NCBI GenBank assembly: GCA_963677415.2
Contig: CAXXFJ010000034.1
Span: forward strand, 31,944-95,943
Source: JAQUTK01 sp963677415
GTDB taxonomy: Bacteria; Bacteroidota; Bacteroidia; Bacteroidales; JAQUTK01
DNA length: 64,000 bases
Direction: 5' to 3'
Positions 34,507-43,656 of the stretch are shown piece after piece; position 1 is the first letter of the stretch, and each line of letters starts with the position of its first letter. Below the pieces are notes generated by a model. It was not told where the DNA came from and made no database searches. It saw only the letters and a program-made list of their open reading frames with translations. Position numbers and translations under genes: made by a program.

Positions 34507-35646
34507 TTATTTCCCTGAACCGTAAAAGAGCAAGGTGCCAAATGCCGGTTGGTCGCGGTCGTATCCTTCCGGGCGAATCCGTTTGATCACTTGTTCCGTG
34601 TAGGGCATCTTCAAACCTTTTATTCGCACATAGTGGTTATAGGCCATCTCATAAACTGGCATGAACTTCCCCCGGCTCTTATCTGAAATCACTGTCCAGT
34701 CAGAATATTTACCTGTCACATCTTTCCAGGTCACAAAAGGCACAGTGTCATCGCCCAGATTATAGCGGGCAACATATTCAAATCCTTTCAGCAAACGATT
34801 GTCAAGGGCACTGTACAAGTCGTCTCCCTGGTTATAGGCAATCTCACAGACTGTAGCTAACGCACCGATGCCTAACTGGCAATGTCCCTGATCACGTCCG
34901 CTTTCCTGAATCTGACCCGTAGATCCGTTGATATAATTTTTGATGGTGCCGTTGTCATTACCGTTGCAATAAAAGTCAAGTGCTTTTTTATACATCGTTT
35001 CGTTGTTGAGGTAAATAGCCGATGAGATATACATCTTTGTTACGATTGGTCCCCAGTTGCCATTCGTATACGCTTTGGTTGCATAAAACGTTTCACATAC
35101 AGGAAGGAAAACAGCGGTAATCATTTTAGTAATCTTCTCCGTCTGTTCAGGAGTCACTCCCTTATAGGTATATTGAAGTATTTCCATGGCATTGACAATC
35201 TTCGTCCCTTCCAAACCTACCAAAAGGGGAGCGTCATTTGTAGCTGGGATTTGCTTTAAGCTATCAGCATAGGCACTCAGTATCTCCAACGATTTCAGTG
35301 CATGACTTTCATCTTTGGTTGCAACCCACATCAAAGCATTCAGATATGCAGCACTGAAATCGGCTTCCATTTTACTTTTCGTGTACCCATATTGGCCATC
35401 CCTTGAAATAACAGGATAAGGCCCCTTCATCTTATACTGAGGATCGGCACAGGGATGATTTTTCAATAATTCATACGAACCGTATTCCGGCATTGTTTTC
35501 TTGACGGCTACCTCTCTGATATGCTCCAAAGAAGCTGCAGAATGCAGTATGCCCGGATGAATAAACACTTTGTTTTGTGCTGTAATTTGAAGACTCAGGT
35601 TAAAAAGAAGGCACACCGATAAGAGTGAGATCGCATTTTGTTTCAT
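34507..35646 (-). CDS. alginate-lyase-fold (PF05426-type) secreted enzyme
   Basis: The product is ~379 residues with a signal peptide (NAISLLSVCLLFNLSLQITAQ) and the all-alpha toroid of the alginate lyase family, with TNGNWGPIVTK and QESGRDQGHCQLG holding the conserved Asn, His and Arg. Substrate is uncertain: the family covers several uronate-containing polysaccharides. I chose the ATG at 35646 and not the in-frame one at 35664, because the promoter element at 35677-35684 would leave the latter almost no leader. It heads a minus-strand unit with the GH97 gene. Confidence 0.82.
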   Translation of the reverse strand: MKQNAISLLSVCLLFNLSLQITAQNKVFIHPGILHSAASLEHIREVAVKKTMPEYGSYELLKNHPCADPQYKMKGPYPVISRDGQYGYTKSKMEADFSAAYLNALMWVATKDESHALKSLEILSAYADSLKQIPATNDAPLLVGLEGTKIVNAMEILQYTYKGVTPEQTEKITKMITAVFLPVCETFYATKAYTNGNWGPIVTKMYISSAIYLNNETMYKKALDFYCNGNDNGTIKNYINGSTGQIQESGRDQGHCQLGIGALATVCEIAYNQGDDLYSALDNRLLKGFEYVARYNLGDDTVPFVTWKDVTGKYSDWTVISDKSRGKFMPVYEMAYNHYVRIKGLKMPYTEQVIKRIRPEGYDRDQPAFGTLLFYGSGK

Positions 35647-35676
35647 AATTCTGGTATTTGTCATTTTTCAACTCTA

Positions 35677-35684
35677 CAAATATA
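35677..35684 (-). promoter_or_regulatory. predicted promoter of the lyase-GH97 unit
   Basis: TATATTTG on the minus strand matches TAnnTTTG about 31 bases before the chosen ATG at 35646. Confidence 0.65.
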
Positions 35685-35753
35685 ATACGTTTCTTTATTT
35701 GTTGATACTCAATTGAAATCTAATAAAGATGATCATCAAATAATAATAATCAA

Positions 35754-35761
35754 TATATTTG
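35754..35761 (+). promoter_or_regulatory. predicted promoter of the GH3 unit
   Basis: TATATTTG matches TAnnTTTG, 45 bases before the GH3 ATG at 35806 and on the opposite strand from the lyase promoter, about 70 bases away. Confidence 0.65.
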
Positions 35762-35805
35762 TGAACTTATTTCGTAAAACATAATTTGATAAACCGGAAG
35801 ACGCC

Positions 35806-37971
35806 ATGAAGAAACTTCTTTTTACTCTGTTTTTTGGAAGTGCAGCACTAACGATGCAGGCTCAAGGCTCCTATGCCTATCCGTTTCAGAATCCTAATCT
35901 GCCCGATGAACAGCGGATAGAGAACCTGATCTCACTGATGAATTTTGATGAGATTATTGATATGTATGGCGGTGCCGGTGTGCCTCGGTTGGGCGTGCGT
36001 AGTCCGGGAAGTTCAGAAGCTATCCATGGGGTGGTGCAAGGCGGTCCGGCCTGGAATGAAAAGAGAAGTCCCAAACAGCCGACGACGATCTTTCCACAAG
36101 GCTATGGACTGGGTGAGACCTGGGATACGGAATTACTTCAACAGGTGGCAGATCAGGTGGCTACTGAAGCACGCTATCTCTACCAGAGTCTGAAGTATCG
36201 CAGAAGTGGACTGGTGCTGTGGTCGCCCAATGCTGATCTGGGGCGGGATATCCGTTGGGGTCGCACCGAGGAGTGTTATGGTGAAGATCCATACCTCGTG
36301 GGTGAAATGACTACTGCGTTTGTGAAAGGCTTGCAGGGAGATCATCCCAAATACTGGAAAATAGCTTCCCTGATGAAGCATTTCCTTGCTAACAGCAATG
36401 AATATGGACGTACCGAGACTTCCTCAGATTTTGATGATGCGCTCTTTCGTGAATATTACTCCTACGGCTTTTGGAGAGGGATAAAGAAAGGGGGAGCCAA
36501 TGCGTTGATGACTGCTTATAATGCTTATAACGGAACGCCATGTACCATTCATCCGATGCTTCGTACTATACTGATGAAGGAGTGGGGGTTTAATGGTATG
36601 ATAACTACCGACGGAGGTGCATTTCAGCAACTGAAAACTTCCCACAAGGTGTTTACCGATCTGGAATATGCTGCTCAGGCTTGTGTGAAGGCAGGTACTT
36701 CCCGCTTTTTAGATACCTATAAGGAGGCACTGGAAGGCGCCTTTAATAAAGGGCTTATATCGTACCCCGAACTGGAAGAAAATATCAAAGGTAACATCCG
36801 GCTCATGGTCAAACTGGGCTTGCTGGACAGTACTGTCACGAATCCATATAGTAAGATCGGCATCAGTGATACTATTGATCCGTGGACAAAGCAGGAGACA
36901 AAGGATTTTGCGCGTCTGGTTGCAAATAAGTCCGCAGTGCTGCTGAAGAATGAGAAAGGGACGTTGCCATTGAACAAACAGACGATTACGAAGATTGCAG
37001 TTATTGGTAACCGTGCCGATGATGTGATTGAAGATTGGTATAGTGGCACACTGCCCTACAAGGTAACGCCATTGCAGGGGATTAGCGAGGTGGCTCAGGC
37101 TACTAATATCGAAGTGCGGTATGTGAAAGATGACAGACGCGGTGAGGCACAAAAGGCTGCCGCTTGGGCAGATGTGGCGATCGTATGCGTGGGCAATCAT
37201 CCGACATGCAGTCCGGAATGGGCTTCTTCTCCCTGGGGACAAGGAGTGATAGCCGGTGAGGGACGAGAAGATGTGGATCGTGGTTCGATTCAGCTGGAGC
37301 AGGAGGACCTCATCAAATTGGTGTACAAGGCCAATCCCCGTACTGTGGTGGTGCTTATCAGCAGTTTTCCGTATGCGATCAACTGGACTCAGGAGCATGT
37401 GCCGGCAATCTTACATATTACTCAGGGTTGTCAGGAACTGGGTCATGCTGTTGCAGATGTATTGTTTGGAGCGTATAATCCGGCTGGACGGACGACGCAG
37501 ACCTGGGTTAGCAGTATCGACGAACTGCCTCCGATGCTAGACTATAACATTCGCAACGGTCGTACGTATATGTATTACAAAGGCAAACCATTGTATCCCT
37601 TTGGATTTGGATTGAGTTATACCACTTTCAAATATACCGATCTGAAGACAAATAAACAGATACTCACAGTGGGTGAGACGTTAAAAGTGTACGTGACTGT
37701 GGAGAATACCGGTTCCTGCGATGGCGAGGAAGTGGTGCAGCTGTATGTGAAGTCCGGCAACGATATAGCATCCAAGCGTCTGAAAGGTTTTGTACGTGTG
37801 CCGCTGAAGAAAGGAGAGAAGAAGACGGTTACAATTCCGTTGCCTGCTGAAGATCTGTGCGTATGGAACATGGTTCAATCTACGTGGCAGTTACCGGTGG
37901 GTATGATGAAATTGATGGTCGGATCTTCTTCCGGGTCTATCAAGCAGGTTGTAAAAATTGAACTTAAGTAA
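35806..37971 (+). CDS. GH3-family beta-glycosidase
   Basis: The 721-residue protein has a signal peptide (LLFTLFFGSAALTMQAQG), an N-terminal barrel domain with LMKHFLANSNEYGR and the nucleophile Asp269 in MITTDGGA, a C-terminal sandwich domain, and a fibronectin III-like end (VENTGSCDGEEVVQLYV). This is the three-domain form of secreted beta-glucosidase or beta-xylosidase. It is probably periplasmic and trims non-reducing ends of oligosaccharides. The next two genes follow within 25 bases each, one of them an acetyl-esterase, which favours xylan-type substrates. Confidence 0.93.
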   Translation: MKKLLFTLFFGSAALTMQAQGSYAYPFQNPNLPDEQRIENLISLMNFDEIIDMYGGAGVPRLGVRSPGSSEAIHGVVQGGPAWNEKRSPKQPTTIFPQGYGLGETWDTELLQQVADQVATEARYLYQSLKYRRSGLVLWSPNADLGRDIRWGRTEECYGEDPYLVGEMTTAFVKGLQGDHPKYWKIASLMKHFLANSNEYGRTETSSDFDDALFREYYSYGFWRGIKKGGANALMTAYNAYNGTPCTIHPMLRTILMKEWGFNGMITTDGGAFQQLKTSHKVFTDLEYAAQACVKAGTSRFLDTYKEALEGAFNKGLISYPELEENIKGNIRLMVKLGLLDSTVTNPYSKIGISDTIDPWTKQETKDFARLVANKSAVLLKNEKGTLPLNKQTITKIAVIGNRADDVIEDWYSGTLPYKVTPLQGISEVAQATNIEVRYVKDDRRGEAQKAAAWADVAIVCVGNHPTCSPEWASSPWGQGVIAGEGREDVDRGSIQLEQEDLIKLVYKANPRTVVVLISSFPYAINWTQEHVPAILHITQGCQELGHAVADVLFGAYNPAGRTTQTWVSSIDELPPMLDYNIRNGRTYMYYKGKPLYPFGFGLSYTTFKYTDLKTNKQILTVGETLKVYVTVENTGSCDGEEVVQLYVKSGNDIASKRLKGFVRVPLKKGEKKTVTIPLPAEDLCVWNMVQSTWQLPVGMMKLMVGSSSGSIKQVVKIELK

Positions 37972-37983
37972 TACAGTCAGACT

Positions 37984-38184
37984 ATGAAAAAGTGGTTGAG
38001 AAAGAATATGTTCTATTATATAGGAGTACTATGTGGAGGAACTGTCGGGTATCTGTATTATCATTTTATAGGAAGCAAAAGTGCTTCTTCTCCGTTTACA
38101 ACTTCTCCCGGAGTGAGTGTATTATGGGGAGTAGTGCTTGGACTCTTCATCGTAAGCATCTTTCGAAAGGAAGAGAATAAATAA
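37984..38184 (+). CDS. small two-helix membrane protein (DUF6132-like)
   Basis: The 66-residue protein has two membrane helices (YYIGVLCGGTVGYLYYHFIG and VSVLWGVVLGLFIVSIF) joined by a Ser/Thr-rich loop. It looks like the DUF6132 family, but the two cysteines I would expect in the loop are replaced by serine, alanine and lysine. The role is unknown. It lies 12 bases after the GH3 gene and 22 before the esterase gene. Confidence 0.7.
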   Translation: MKKWLRKNMFYYIGVLCGGTVGYLYYHFIGSKSASSPFTTSPGVSVLWGVVLGLFIVSIFRKEENK

Positions 38185-38206
38185 AAGTAATAATTTAGAT
38201 AATAGC

Positions 38207-39505
38207 ATGAAAACAATTGGTTACCATTTAGTTGTATTATTAGTATCATTTATGTTCTGCTCCATTTCTTCGGGGCAAAACATCGTACTTCGTCAATCGA
38301 ATGAATCAGGTATTTACAAGACAGGAGAGAAAGCGCGTGTCACTTTGTTTGCAACAGATACTGTAACAGATTCGCTTTCTGTCAAAATAGTCAAGAACTA
38401 TAACAACAGTCAGACAACGCTGCAAAAGATTAAATTTCAGGGTGACACGCTGGTTGTGTTTGATGAAACATTGACAGGTCCAACAACTGTCATCTTTGAT
38501 GTTCGCTCAGGAAATGAGTATGCCAGCATTGGACTGGTTGCTGATCCTGAGAAATACACACCCGGTACGAACTATCCGAAGGATCTGAAAAGTTACTGGA
38601 AAGCTCAAAGAAAAGCTTTGCGTGCTCTTCCAATGGAGGTGAAATCGACTCCTGTAACAATTGATGAGAAGGATTTTCAATGTTTTGATATGGAAATAAA
38701 TTGTACCGGTTCCAAGCCGGCTCGAGGCTATTTTGCCAAACCAATATCTGCCAAACCTAAGTCTCTTCCTATCGTGTTATATCTTCATGCCGCTGGTGTA
38801 AAAGGGAGCTGGTGCCGCACCGAAACATGGAGTACCCTGCCTTATGCCAAGATCGGGAAAGGAACGCTCTGTTTTGATCTGAATGCCCACGGCATGCTCA
38901 ATGGTCAGCCCGAAGAGTATTATGCTGATCTCGAAAACGGTGAATTGAAAGACTATTACAAACAAGGTCTGGAAAGCAAAGAAGATATCTATTACAGAGG
39001 GATGTACTTACGTATCATGCGGACGCTTGATTTTCTTTGCAGTCAGCCGGAGTGGGATGGGAAACGCATTCTGGTGATGGGTGAGAGTCAGGGCGGTGGA
39101 CAGGCACTGGCTGCTGCCGGACTGGATGACAGGGTGACTGCTGCAATTGCAGTTGTTCCGGCGATGTGCGACTGGGGCGGTTCATTGGTTGGGCGTAGAG
39201 GAGGATGGTCCCAATTGTTTGAGGCGCCTTTTGATAAAGCTAAGATGCTGGCTACTTTGCCTTATTTTGATACAGCTCATCTGCTGAAAGGCTGCAAGGC
39301 AACACTTGTTGTTGAGATTGGACTGATCGACTTTACCTGTCCTTCATCATCGATCTATGCGGCTATCAATCAGGCTAAAGGGAAGAAGATAATCTATCCG
39401 GTTCCTTATCGTGCTCACCACGTGGAGCAACCTGCTTATCAGAAAATATGGGAGATAACAGTCTCTAAACCGAAAGATGAGTTTATGAGGAACTATCTGA
39501 AGTAA
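38207..39505 (+). CDS. acetylxylan-esterase-like (AXE1/cephalosporin-C deacetylase type) secreted hydrolase
   Basis: The 432-residue protein has a signal peptide (LVVLLVSFMFCSISSGQ), a ~110-residue N-terminal beta domain, then an alpha/beta-hydrolase fold with nucleophile Ser294 in GESQGGGQA, the oxyanion region ILYLHAAG, Asp in GLIDFTCP and His in YRAHHVEQ. The family removes acetyl groups from xylan or oligosaccharides. It closes the GH3 transcription unit, so a de-acetylase plus exo-glycosidase team is plausible. Confidence 0.85.
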   Translation: MKTIGYHLVVLLVSFMFCSISSGQNIVLRQSNESGIYKTGEKARVTLFATDTVTDSLSVKIVKNYNNSQTTLQKIKFQGDTLVVFDETLTGPTTVIFDVRSGNEYASIGLVADPEKYTPGTNYPKDLKSYWKAQRKALRALPMEVKSTPVTIDEKDFQCFDMEINCTGSKPARGYFAKPISAKPKSLPIVLYLHAAGVKGSWCRTETWSTLPYAKIGKGTLCFDLNAHGMLNGQPEEYYADLENGELKDYYKQGLESKEDIYYRGMYLRIMRTLDFLCSQPEWDGKRILVMGESQGGGQALAAAGLDDRVTAAIAVVPAMCDWGGSLVGRRGGWSQLFEAPFDKAKMLATLPYFDTAHLLKGCKATLVVEIGLIDFTCPSSSIYAAINQAKGKKIIYPVPYRAHHVEQPAYQKIWEITVSKPKDEFMRNYLK

Positions 39506-39578
39506 ACCGAATAAGATCAATTGCATTTGATTTTTGTAATCTTTAAGTAGCAATTAATCGATATTCAAATATTATTTT

Positions 39579-39586
39579 TACCTTTG
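39579..39586 (+). promoter_or_regulatory. predicted promoter before the nuo region
   Basis: TACCTTTG matches TAnnTTTG and lies 28 bases before the small gene at 39607. Since no other promoter is seen before nuoA, it may also drive the nuo genes. Confidence 0.55.
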
Positions 39587-39606
39587 CGCAGTCTTAAAAA
39601 TAGGGT

Positions 39607-39897
39607 ATGTCTTTTCGATTAAAGTTTGGTTTGTTATTACCGGTAACTCTGTTCTTTGCTTCCAAAGCTAATGCTAAGAAACAGAGCGTTGATACTTATG
39701 TCCAATCTATTGATTGTCAAATAACTATAAAGATGTATATCTCATTTGTCTGCGATAGAATCACCTCTCTCTTTGATTGTAAGCAGTTACGAAAACAAAC
39801 CATATTACAGCCTGTTACAAATCTTACATCTGAATCATCAGAAAGATTGAATAACAGGCTTTTCTTATCTACCTCTGCCAGTGATTTCTTTCCGTGA
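39607..39897 (+). CDS. small exported hypothetical protein upstream of nuoA
   Basis: I do not recognise this 96-residue product. It has a plausible signal peptide (LKFGLLLPVTLFFASKANA) and a basic, Ser-rich remainder with two cysteines (CDRITSLFDCKQ). A promoter element precedes it by the usual distance, which supports a real gene. A short hairpin (TCCCG/CGGGA at 39925-39940) lies between it and nuoA, so it could also act as a leader reading frame for the nuo operon. Confidence 0.5.
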   Translation: MSFRLKFGLLLPVTLFFASKANAKKQSVDTYVQSIDCQITIKMYISFVCDRITSLFDCKQLRKQTILQPVTNLTSESSERLNNRLFLSTSASDFFP

Positions 39898-39989
39898 TAG
39901 TCGTTTGTGACTCTCTTTAGCCAATCCCGGAAATTCGGGACACTCTTTTGTTATTTAGTAATTTATATATTCATCAGTAATCTTATTTT

Positions 39990-40340
39990 ATGAATCTCTC
40001 ACTATTTGTAGTCGTGTTGATTACTGCCATTGTACTTGTTGCTGCGGCTTTGATCATTGGACGTCTTCTCTCTCCGAGGTCTTATAATAAACAGAAAGGA
40101 GAAGCGTACGAGTGTGGTATTCCAACAAGAGGAGGATCCTGGATGCAGTTTAAAGTAGGATACTACTTGTATGCGATTCTTTTTCTTATGTTTGATGTCG
40201 AGACTGTTTTCCTTTTCCCATGGGCAGTTACTGTTCGTGAGGCTGGAATCGACGGTCTGATTAATGTGATATTCTTTTTTGTAGTTTTAGTTTTGGGCCT
40301 TGCGTATGCCTGGAAGAAAGGAGCATTGGAATGGAAGTGA
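39990..40340 (+). CDS. nuoA: NADH:quinone oxidoreductase subunit A
   Basis: NuoA is a small membrane-arm subunit with three helices. The 116-residue product carries the loop signature KQKGEAYECGIPTRG and the DVETVFLFPWAV motif found in all NuoA/ND3 proteins. It is the first nuo gene; nuoB starts ten bases before its stop. Confidence 0.96.
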   Translation: MNLSLFVVVLITAIVLVAAALIIGRLLSPRSYNKQKGEAYECGIPTRGGSWMQFKVGYYLYAILFLMFDVETVFLFPWAVTVREAGIDGLINVIFFFVVLVLGLAYAWKKGALEWK

Positions 40341-40909
40341 AAATTAAATCGATGAAGTATGAAGACTTCAATGACAATGAATATCTGGAGTCACTTAAAG
40401 AACTCAGGGAAGGTGCTGTCGATGTCATCGTTGGTTCCCTTGATGATCTCATCAATTGGGGAAGAAGCAACTCTCTCTGGCCGCTTACGTTTGCAACGAG
40501 TTGTTGTGGTATTGAGTTTATGGCGGTTGGTGCCGCACGTTATGACTTTTCCCGTTTCGGGTTTGAAGTAACACGTGCCAGTCCGCGACAAGCAGATGTA
40601 ATTATTGTTGCCGGTACGATAACAAATAAGATGGCTCCTGTGCTGAAACGCTTGTACGATCAGATGGCTGAGCCCAAATATGTCATTGCGATGGGTGGGT
40701 GTGCCATCTCCGGCGGACCCTTTACCCAATCGTATCATGTAGTCAATGGAGTTGATAAGATTATTCCGGTGGATGTCTTTATTCCCGGTTGTCCTCCTCG
40801 TCCTGAATCTTTGCTCTATGGAATGATGCAATTGCAACGGAAGGTGAAGACTGAGAAGTTCTTTGGAGGTGTAAACAGAAAAGAAAAGAAAGGAACTGAA
40901 AATGATTGA
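40331..40909 (+). CDS. nuoB: NADH:quinone oxidoreductase subunit B
   Basis: NuoB holds the terminal [4Fe-4S] cluster N2 beside the quinone site. The cluster cysteines are in TSCCGIEFMA, MGGCAISGGPF and PGCPPRPESLLYG. The 192-residue product is normal in length. It overlaps nuoA by ten bases and nuoCD by eight, so all three are translationally coupled. Confidence 0.97.
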   Translation: MEVKIKSMKYEDFNDNEYLESLKELREGAVDVIVGSLDDLINWGRSNSLWPLTFATSCCGIEFMAVGAARYDFSRFGFEVTRASPRQADVIIVAGTITNKMAPVLKRLYDQMAEPKYVIAMGGCAISGGPFTQSYHVVNGVDKIIPVDVFIPGCPPRPESLLYGMMQLQRKVKTEKFFGGVNRKEKKGTEND

Positions 40910-42536
40910 TCTTAAAGAAAGAATAACTGCCTTAGCACCTGAAGCTGAATTTGTGAAAGTGGAGGGCAAACCCCTGGAAGTGATACTTCCTTCTTCTGCG
41001 GTACATGATACTATGATGAAGTTTCGCGATGATAAAGAATTGATGTTTAGCTTTCTGGTCTGCCTCTCCGGGATGGATTGGGGCGATAGTCTGGGTGTTG
41101 TTTATCATCTGTTTTCATTAAAGTATCGCAATTATCTGGTTGTAAAGACAACAACAACGGATAGAGAAAAACCGCAACTGTATAGTGTTTCCGATATATG
41201 GGCTACAGCTGATATGAATGAACGTGAGGTTTATGACTTCTTTGGTATCCGGTTCATCAATCATCCTGATATGCGTCGGTTGTTTCTTCGTAATGATTTT
41301 GTCGGATATCCTCTCCGTAAAGATTATGATATGAGCGAAGAGAACAATCCGCTCGTAATGACCAATGAAGAGACAGATGATATAGCTCCTGTGCTTGTGG
41401 AAAATGCGCTGGGAGAAGTTGAAGAAAAGCAAAAAGTGCTTTTTGAAGATTCAGAATATGTGGTGAATATCGGTCCGCAGCACCCTGCTACTCATGGTGT
41501 ACTTCATTTTCGTACTTCATTGGAAGGTGAGATTATAAAGAAGGTGGATGTTCATTGCGGGTATATTCACAGAGGGATAGAGAAGATGGCTGAAAGTCTT
41601 ACTTATCCTCAGATATTGGGTTATACCGACCGTCTGGATTATCTATCCGCACATCAGAACCGCCATGCTGTTTGTATGTGTGTGGAAGAGGCTATGGGTC
41701 TTGAGATTCCCGATCGTGTAAAGTATATCCGTACGATTATGGATGAACTCTCCAGACTTCAGTCGCACTTTCTTTTCTATTCCTGTCTTTGTATGGATAT
41801 GGGAGCTTTAACACCTTTCTTCTACGGATTTCGTGATCGTGAGAAGATACTGGACATTTTTGAAGAAACGACCGGTGGTCGACTCATTCAGAATTATAAT
41901 GTCATTGGTGGTGTGATGGCAGACATTGATCCTGATTTTGTAGCAGGAGTAAAGAAGTTTATCAAGTATTTACCACCAATGCTTCAAGAGTATCATGATG
42001 TATTTACAGGAAACGTAATTGCGACTCAACGTCTGAAAGGTGTGGGTATTCTCTCAAAAGAGGACGCAATCTCATATGGAGTGACCGGCCCTTCTGGAAG
42101 GGCTTCCGGTGTTTCTTGCGATATTCGCAAACTGGCTCCCTATGGAGTCTATGACAAAGTTGATTTTAAAGAGATCATTTATCCTGAAGGAGATAGTTTT
42201 GCCCGTTATATGGTACGTATGGACGAGATTCTGGAGTCCCTCCATATACTTGAGCAACTCATTGATAATATCCCTGCCGGAGACTTTGCTGTAAAAACCA
42301 AACCGATCATACGACTTCCCGAAGGATCTTTCTTCAAAATGGTGGAAGCCGGCCGTGGTGCTTTTGGTGTTTATATAGAAAGTAAAGGTGACAAGACACC
42401 GTATCGTTTGAAATTCCGTTCTTCGTGCCTTCCTTTAGTCTCTGTCGTAGATCTGCTGGCTACAGGTGCCAAGATTGCCGACTTGATTGCTATCGGAGGA
42501 ACGTTGGATTATGTTGTACCTGATATAGATAGATAG
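40902..42536 (+). CDS. nuoCD: fused NADH:quinone oxidoreductase subunits C and D
   Basis: A single 544-residue protein combines NuoC (about residues 1-150, with FGIRFINHPDMRRLFLRNDF) and NuoD (about 180-544, with NIGPQHPATHGV and GYIHRGIEKMAE). NuoD forms the quinone pocket and resembles the large subunit of NiFe hydrogenases. Fusion of C and D is known in several bacterial lineages including Bacteroidota. The linker around residues 160-180 is acidic. The next gene starts five bases later. Confidence 0.96.
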   Translation: MIDLKERITALAPEAEFVKVEGKPLEVILPSSAVHDTMMKFRDDKELMFSFLVCLSGMDWGDSLGVVYHLFSLKYRNYLVVKTTTTDREKPQLYSVSDIWATADMNEREVYDFFGIRFINHPDMRRLFLRNDFVGYPLRKDYDMSEENNPLVMTNEETDDIAPVLVENALGEVEEKQKVLFEDSEYVVNIGPQHPATHGVLHFRTSLEGEIIKKVDVHCGYIHRGIEKMAESLTYPQILGYTDRLDYLSAHQNRHAVCMCVEEAMGLEIPDRVKYIRTIMDELSRLQSHFLFYSCLCMDMGALTPFFYGFRDREKILDIFEETTGGRLIQNYNVIGGVMADIDPDFVAGVKKFIKYLPPMLQEYHDVFTGNVIATQRLKGVGILSKEDAISYGVTGPSGRASGVSCDIRKLAPYGVYDKVDFKEIIYPEGDSFARYMVRMDEILESLHILEQLIDNIPAGDFAVKTKPIIRLPEGSFFKMVEAGRGAFGVYIESKGDKTPYRLKFRSSCLPLVSVVDLLATGAKIADLIAIGGTLDYVVPDIDR

Positions 42537-42541
42537 AAAAT

Positions 42542-43618
42542 ATGTTTGATTTTGCAGTAGTCACAAAGTGGATAGATACTTTATTGAGAAGTTTTCTTCC
42601 GGATCAGGCAACTTTACTTGTAGAGTTTTTATTGGTCGGTTTATGCCTGTTGACAGCGTATGCGCTCATAGCGCTAGCTCTTATATATGGTGAACGAAAG
42701 ATTTGCGCCTGGTTTCAGTGCCGTCTCGGCCCGAATCGCGTAGGTCCTTATGGCTTGATTCAACCGGTAGCAGATATGGTCAAGATGTTGATCAAGGAGC
42801 TGATTGATATGAACCATAGCGATAAATTTCTTTTTCGTGTTGCTCCGTTTATCGTAATCATCTCTTCAGTACTGGCATTTGGTTGTATACCTTTTGCAAA
42901 AGGATTGGAGATTCTTGATTTCAATGTTGGTATCTTCTTTCTGATGGCGGTTTCTTCCATTGGAATAGTTGGAATCTTACTTGCCGGCTGGAGTAGTAAC
43001 AATAAGTTTTCATTGATTGGTGCCATGCGAAGTGGTGCCCAAATGATCAGTTACGAACTCTCTATCGGTTTGACGATATTGACCATGGTAGTGTTAAGTG
43101 GAAGTATGCAGCTCTCTACGATCGTGGAGAGTCAGGCAAACGGATGGTTTATCTTTACAGGACATATTCCTGCATTCATCGCATTTGTAATCTATATGAT
43201 TGCAGGAACGGCAGAAACTAACCGTGGCCCGTTTGACCTTCCGGAGGCTGACTCTGAGTTGACAGCTGGCTATCATACAGAATATTCCGGCATTCAGTTT
43301 GGATTCTTTTATCTGGCAGAGTACCTCAATATGTTTGTGGTTGCGGCAGTAGCTACAACTCTTTTCTGGGGTGGATGGATGCCGTTGCATATTCCCGGAT
43401 TCGACAACTTTAATATGATCATGGATTATATTCCATCTCTCTTATGGTTTTTCGGTAAGGCAGCTGTGATGATATTCATCATCATGTGGTTCAAATGGAC
43501 ATTCCCCCGGTTGCGTATTGACCAGTTACTCCGATTGGAGTGGAAGTACTTGCTTCCTATCAACTTGATTAACCTGATGCTGATGGTAATAATCGTTGTA
43601 TTCGGATTGCATTTCTGA
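42542..43618 (+). CDS. nuoH: NADH:quinone oxidoreductase subunit H
   Basis: NuoH anchors the peripheral arm to the membrane arm and forms part of the quinone channel. The signatures YGERKICAWFQCRLGPNRVG and ETNRGPFDLPEADSEL are present and about eight helices are visible in 358 residues. It follows nuoCD by five bases. Confidence 0.97.
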   Translation: MFDFAVVTKWIDTLLRSFLPDQATLLVEFLLVGLCLLTAYALIALALIYGERKICAWFQCRLGPNRVGPYGLIQPVADMVKMLIKELIDMNHSDKFLFRVAPFIVIISSVLAFGCIPFAKGLEILDFNVGIFFLMAVSSIGIVGILLAGWSSNNKFSLIGAMRSGAQMISYELSIGLTILTMVVLSGSMQLSTIVESQANGWFIFTGHIPAFIAFVIYMIAGTAETNRGPFDLPEADSELTAGYHTEYSGIQFGFFYLAEYLNMFVVAAVATTLFWGGWMPLHIPGFDNFNMIMDYIPSLLWFFGKAAVMIFIIMWFKWTFPRLRIDQLLRLEWKYLLPINLINLMLMVIIVVFGLHF

Positions 43619-43656
43619 TCATTCATAAACAGGTATTAATTACTAATTAAAGAGGT

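Noticed and set aside
40391..40969. 192-codon minus-strand frame opposite nuoB
   Set aside because: It is antisense to a clear nuoB with all cluster cysteines.
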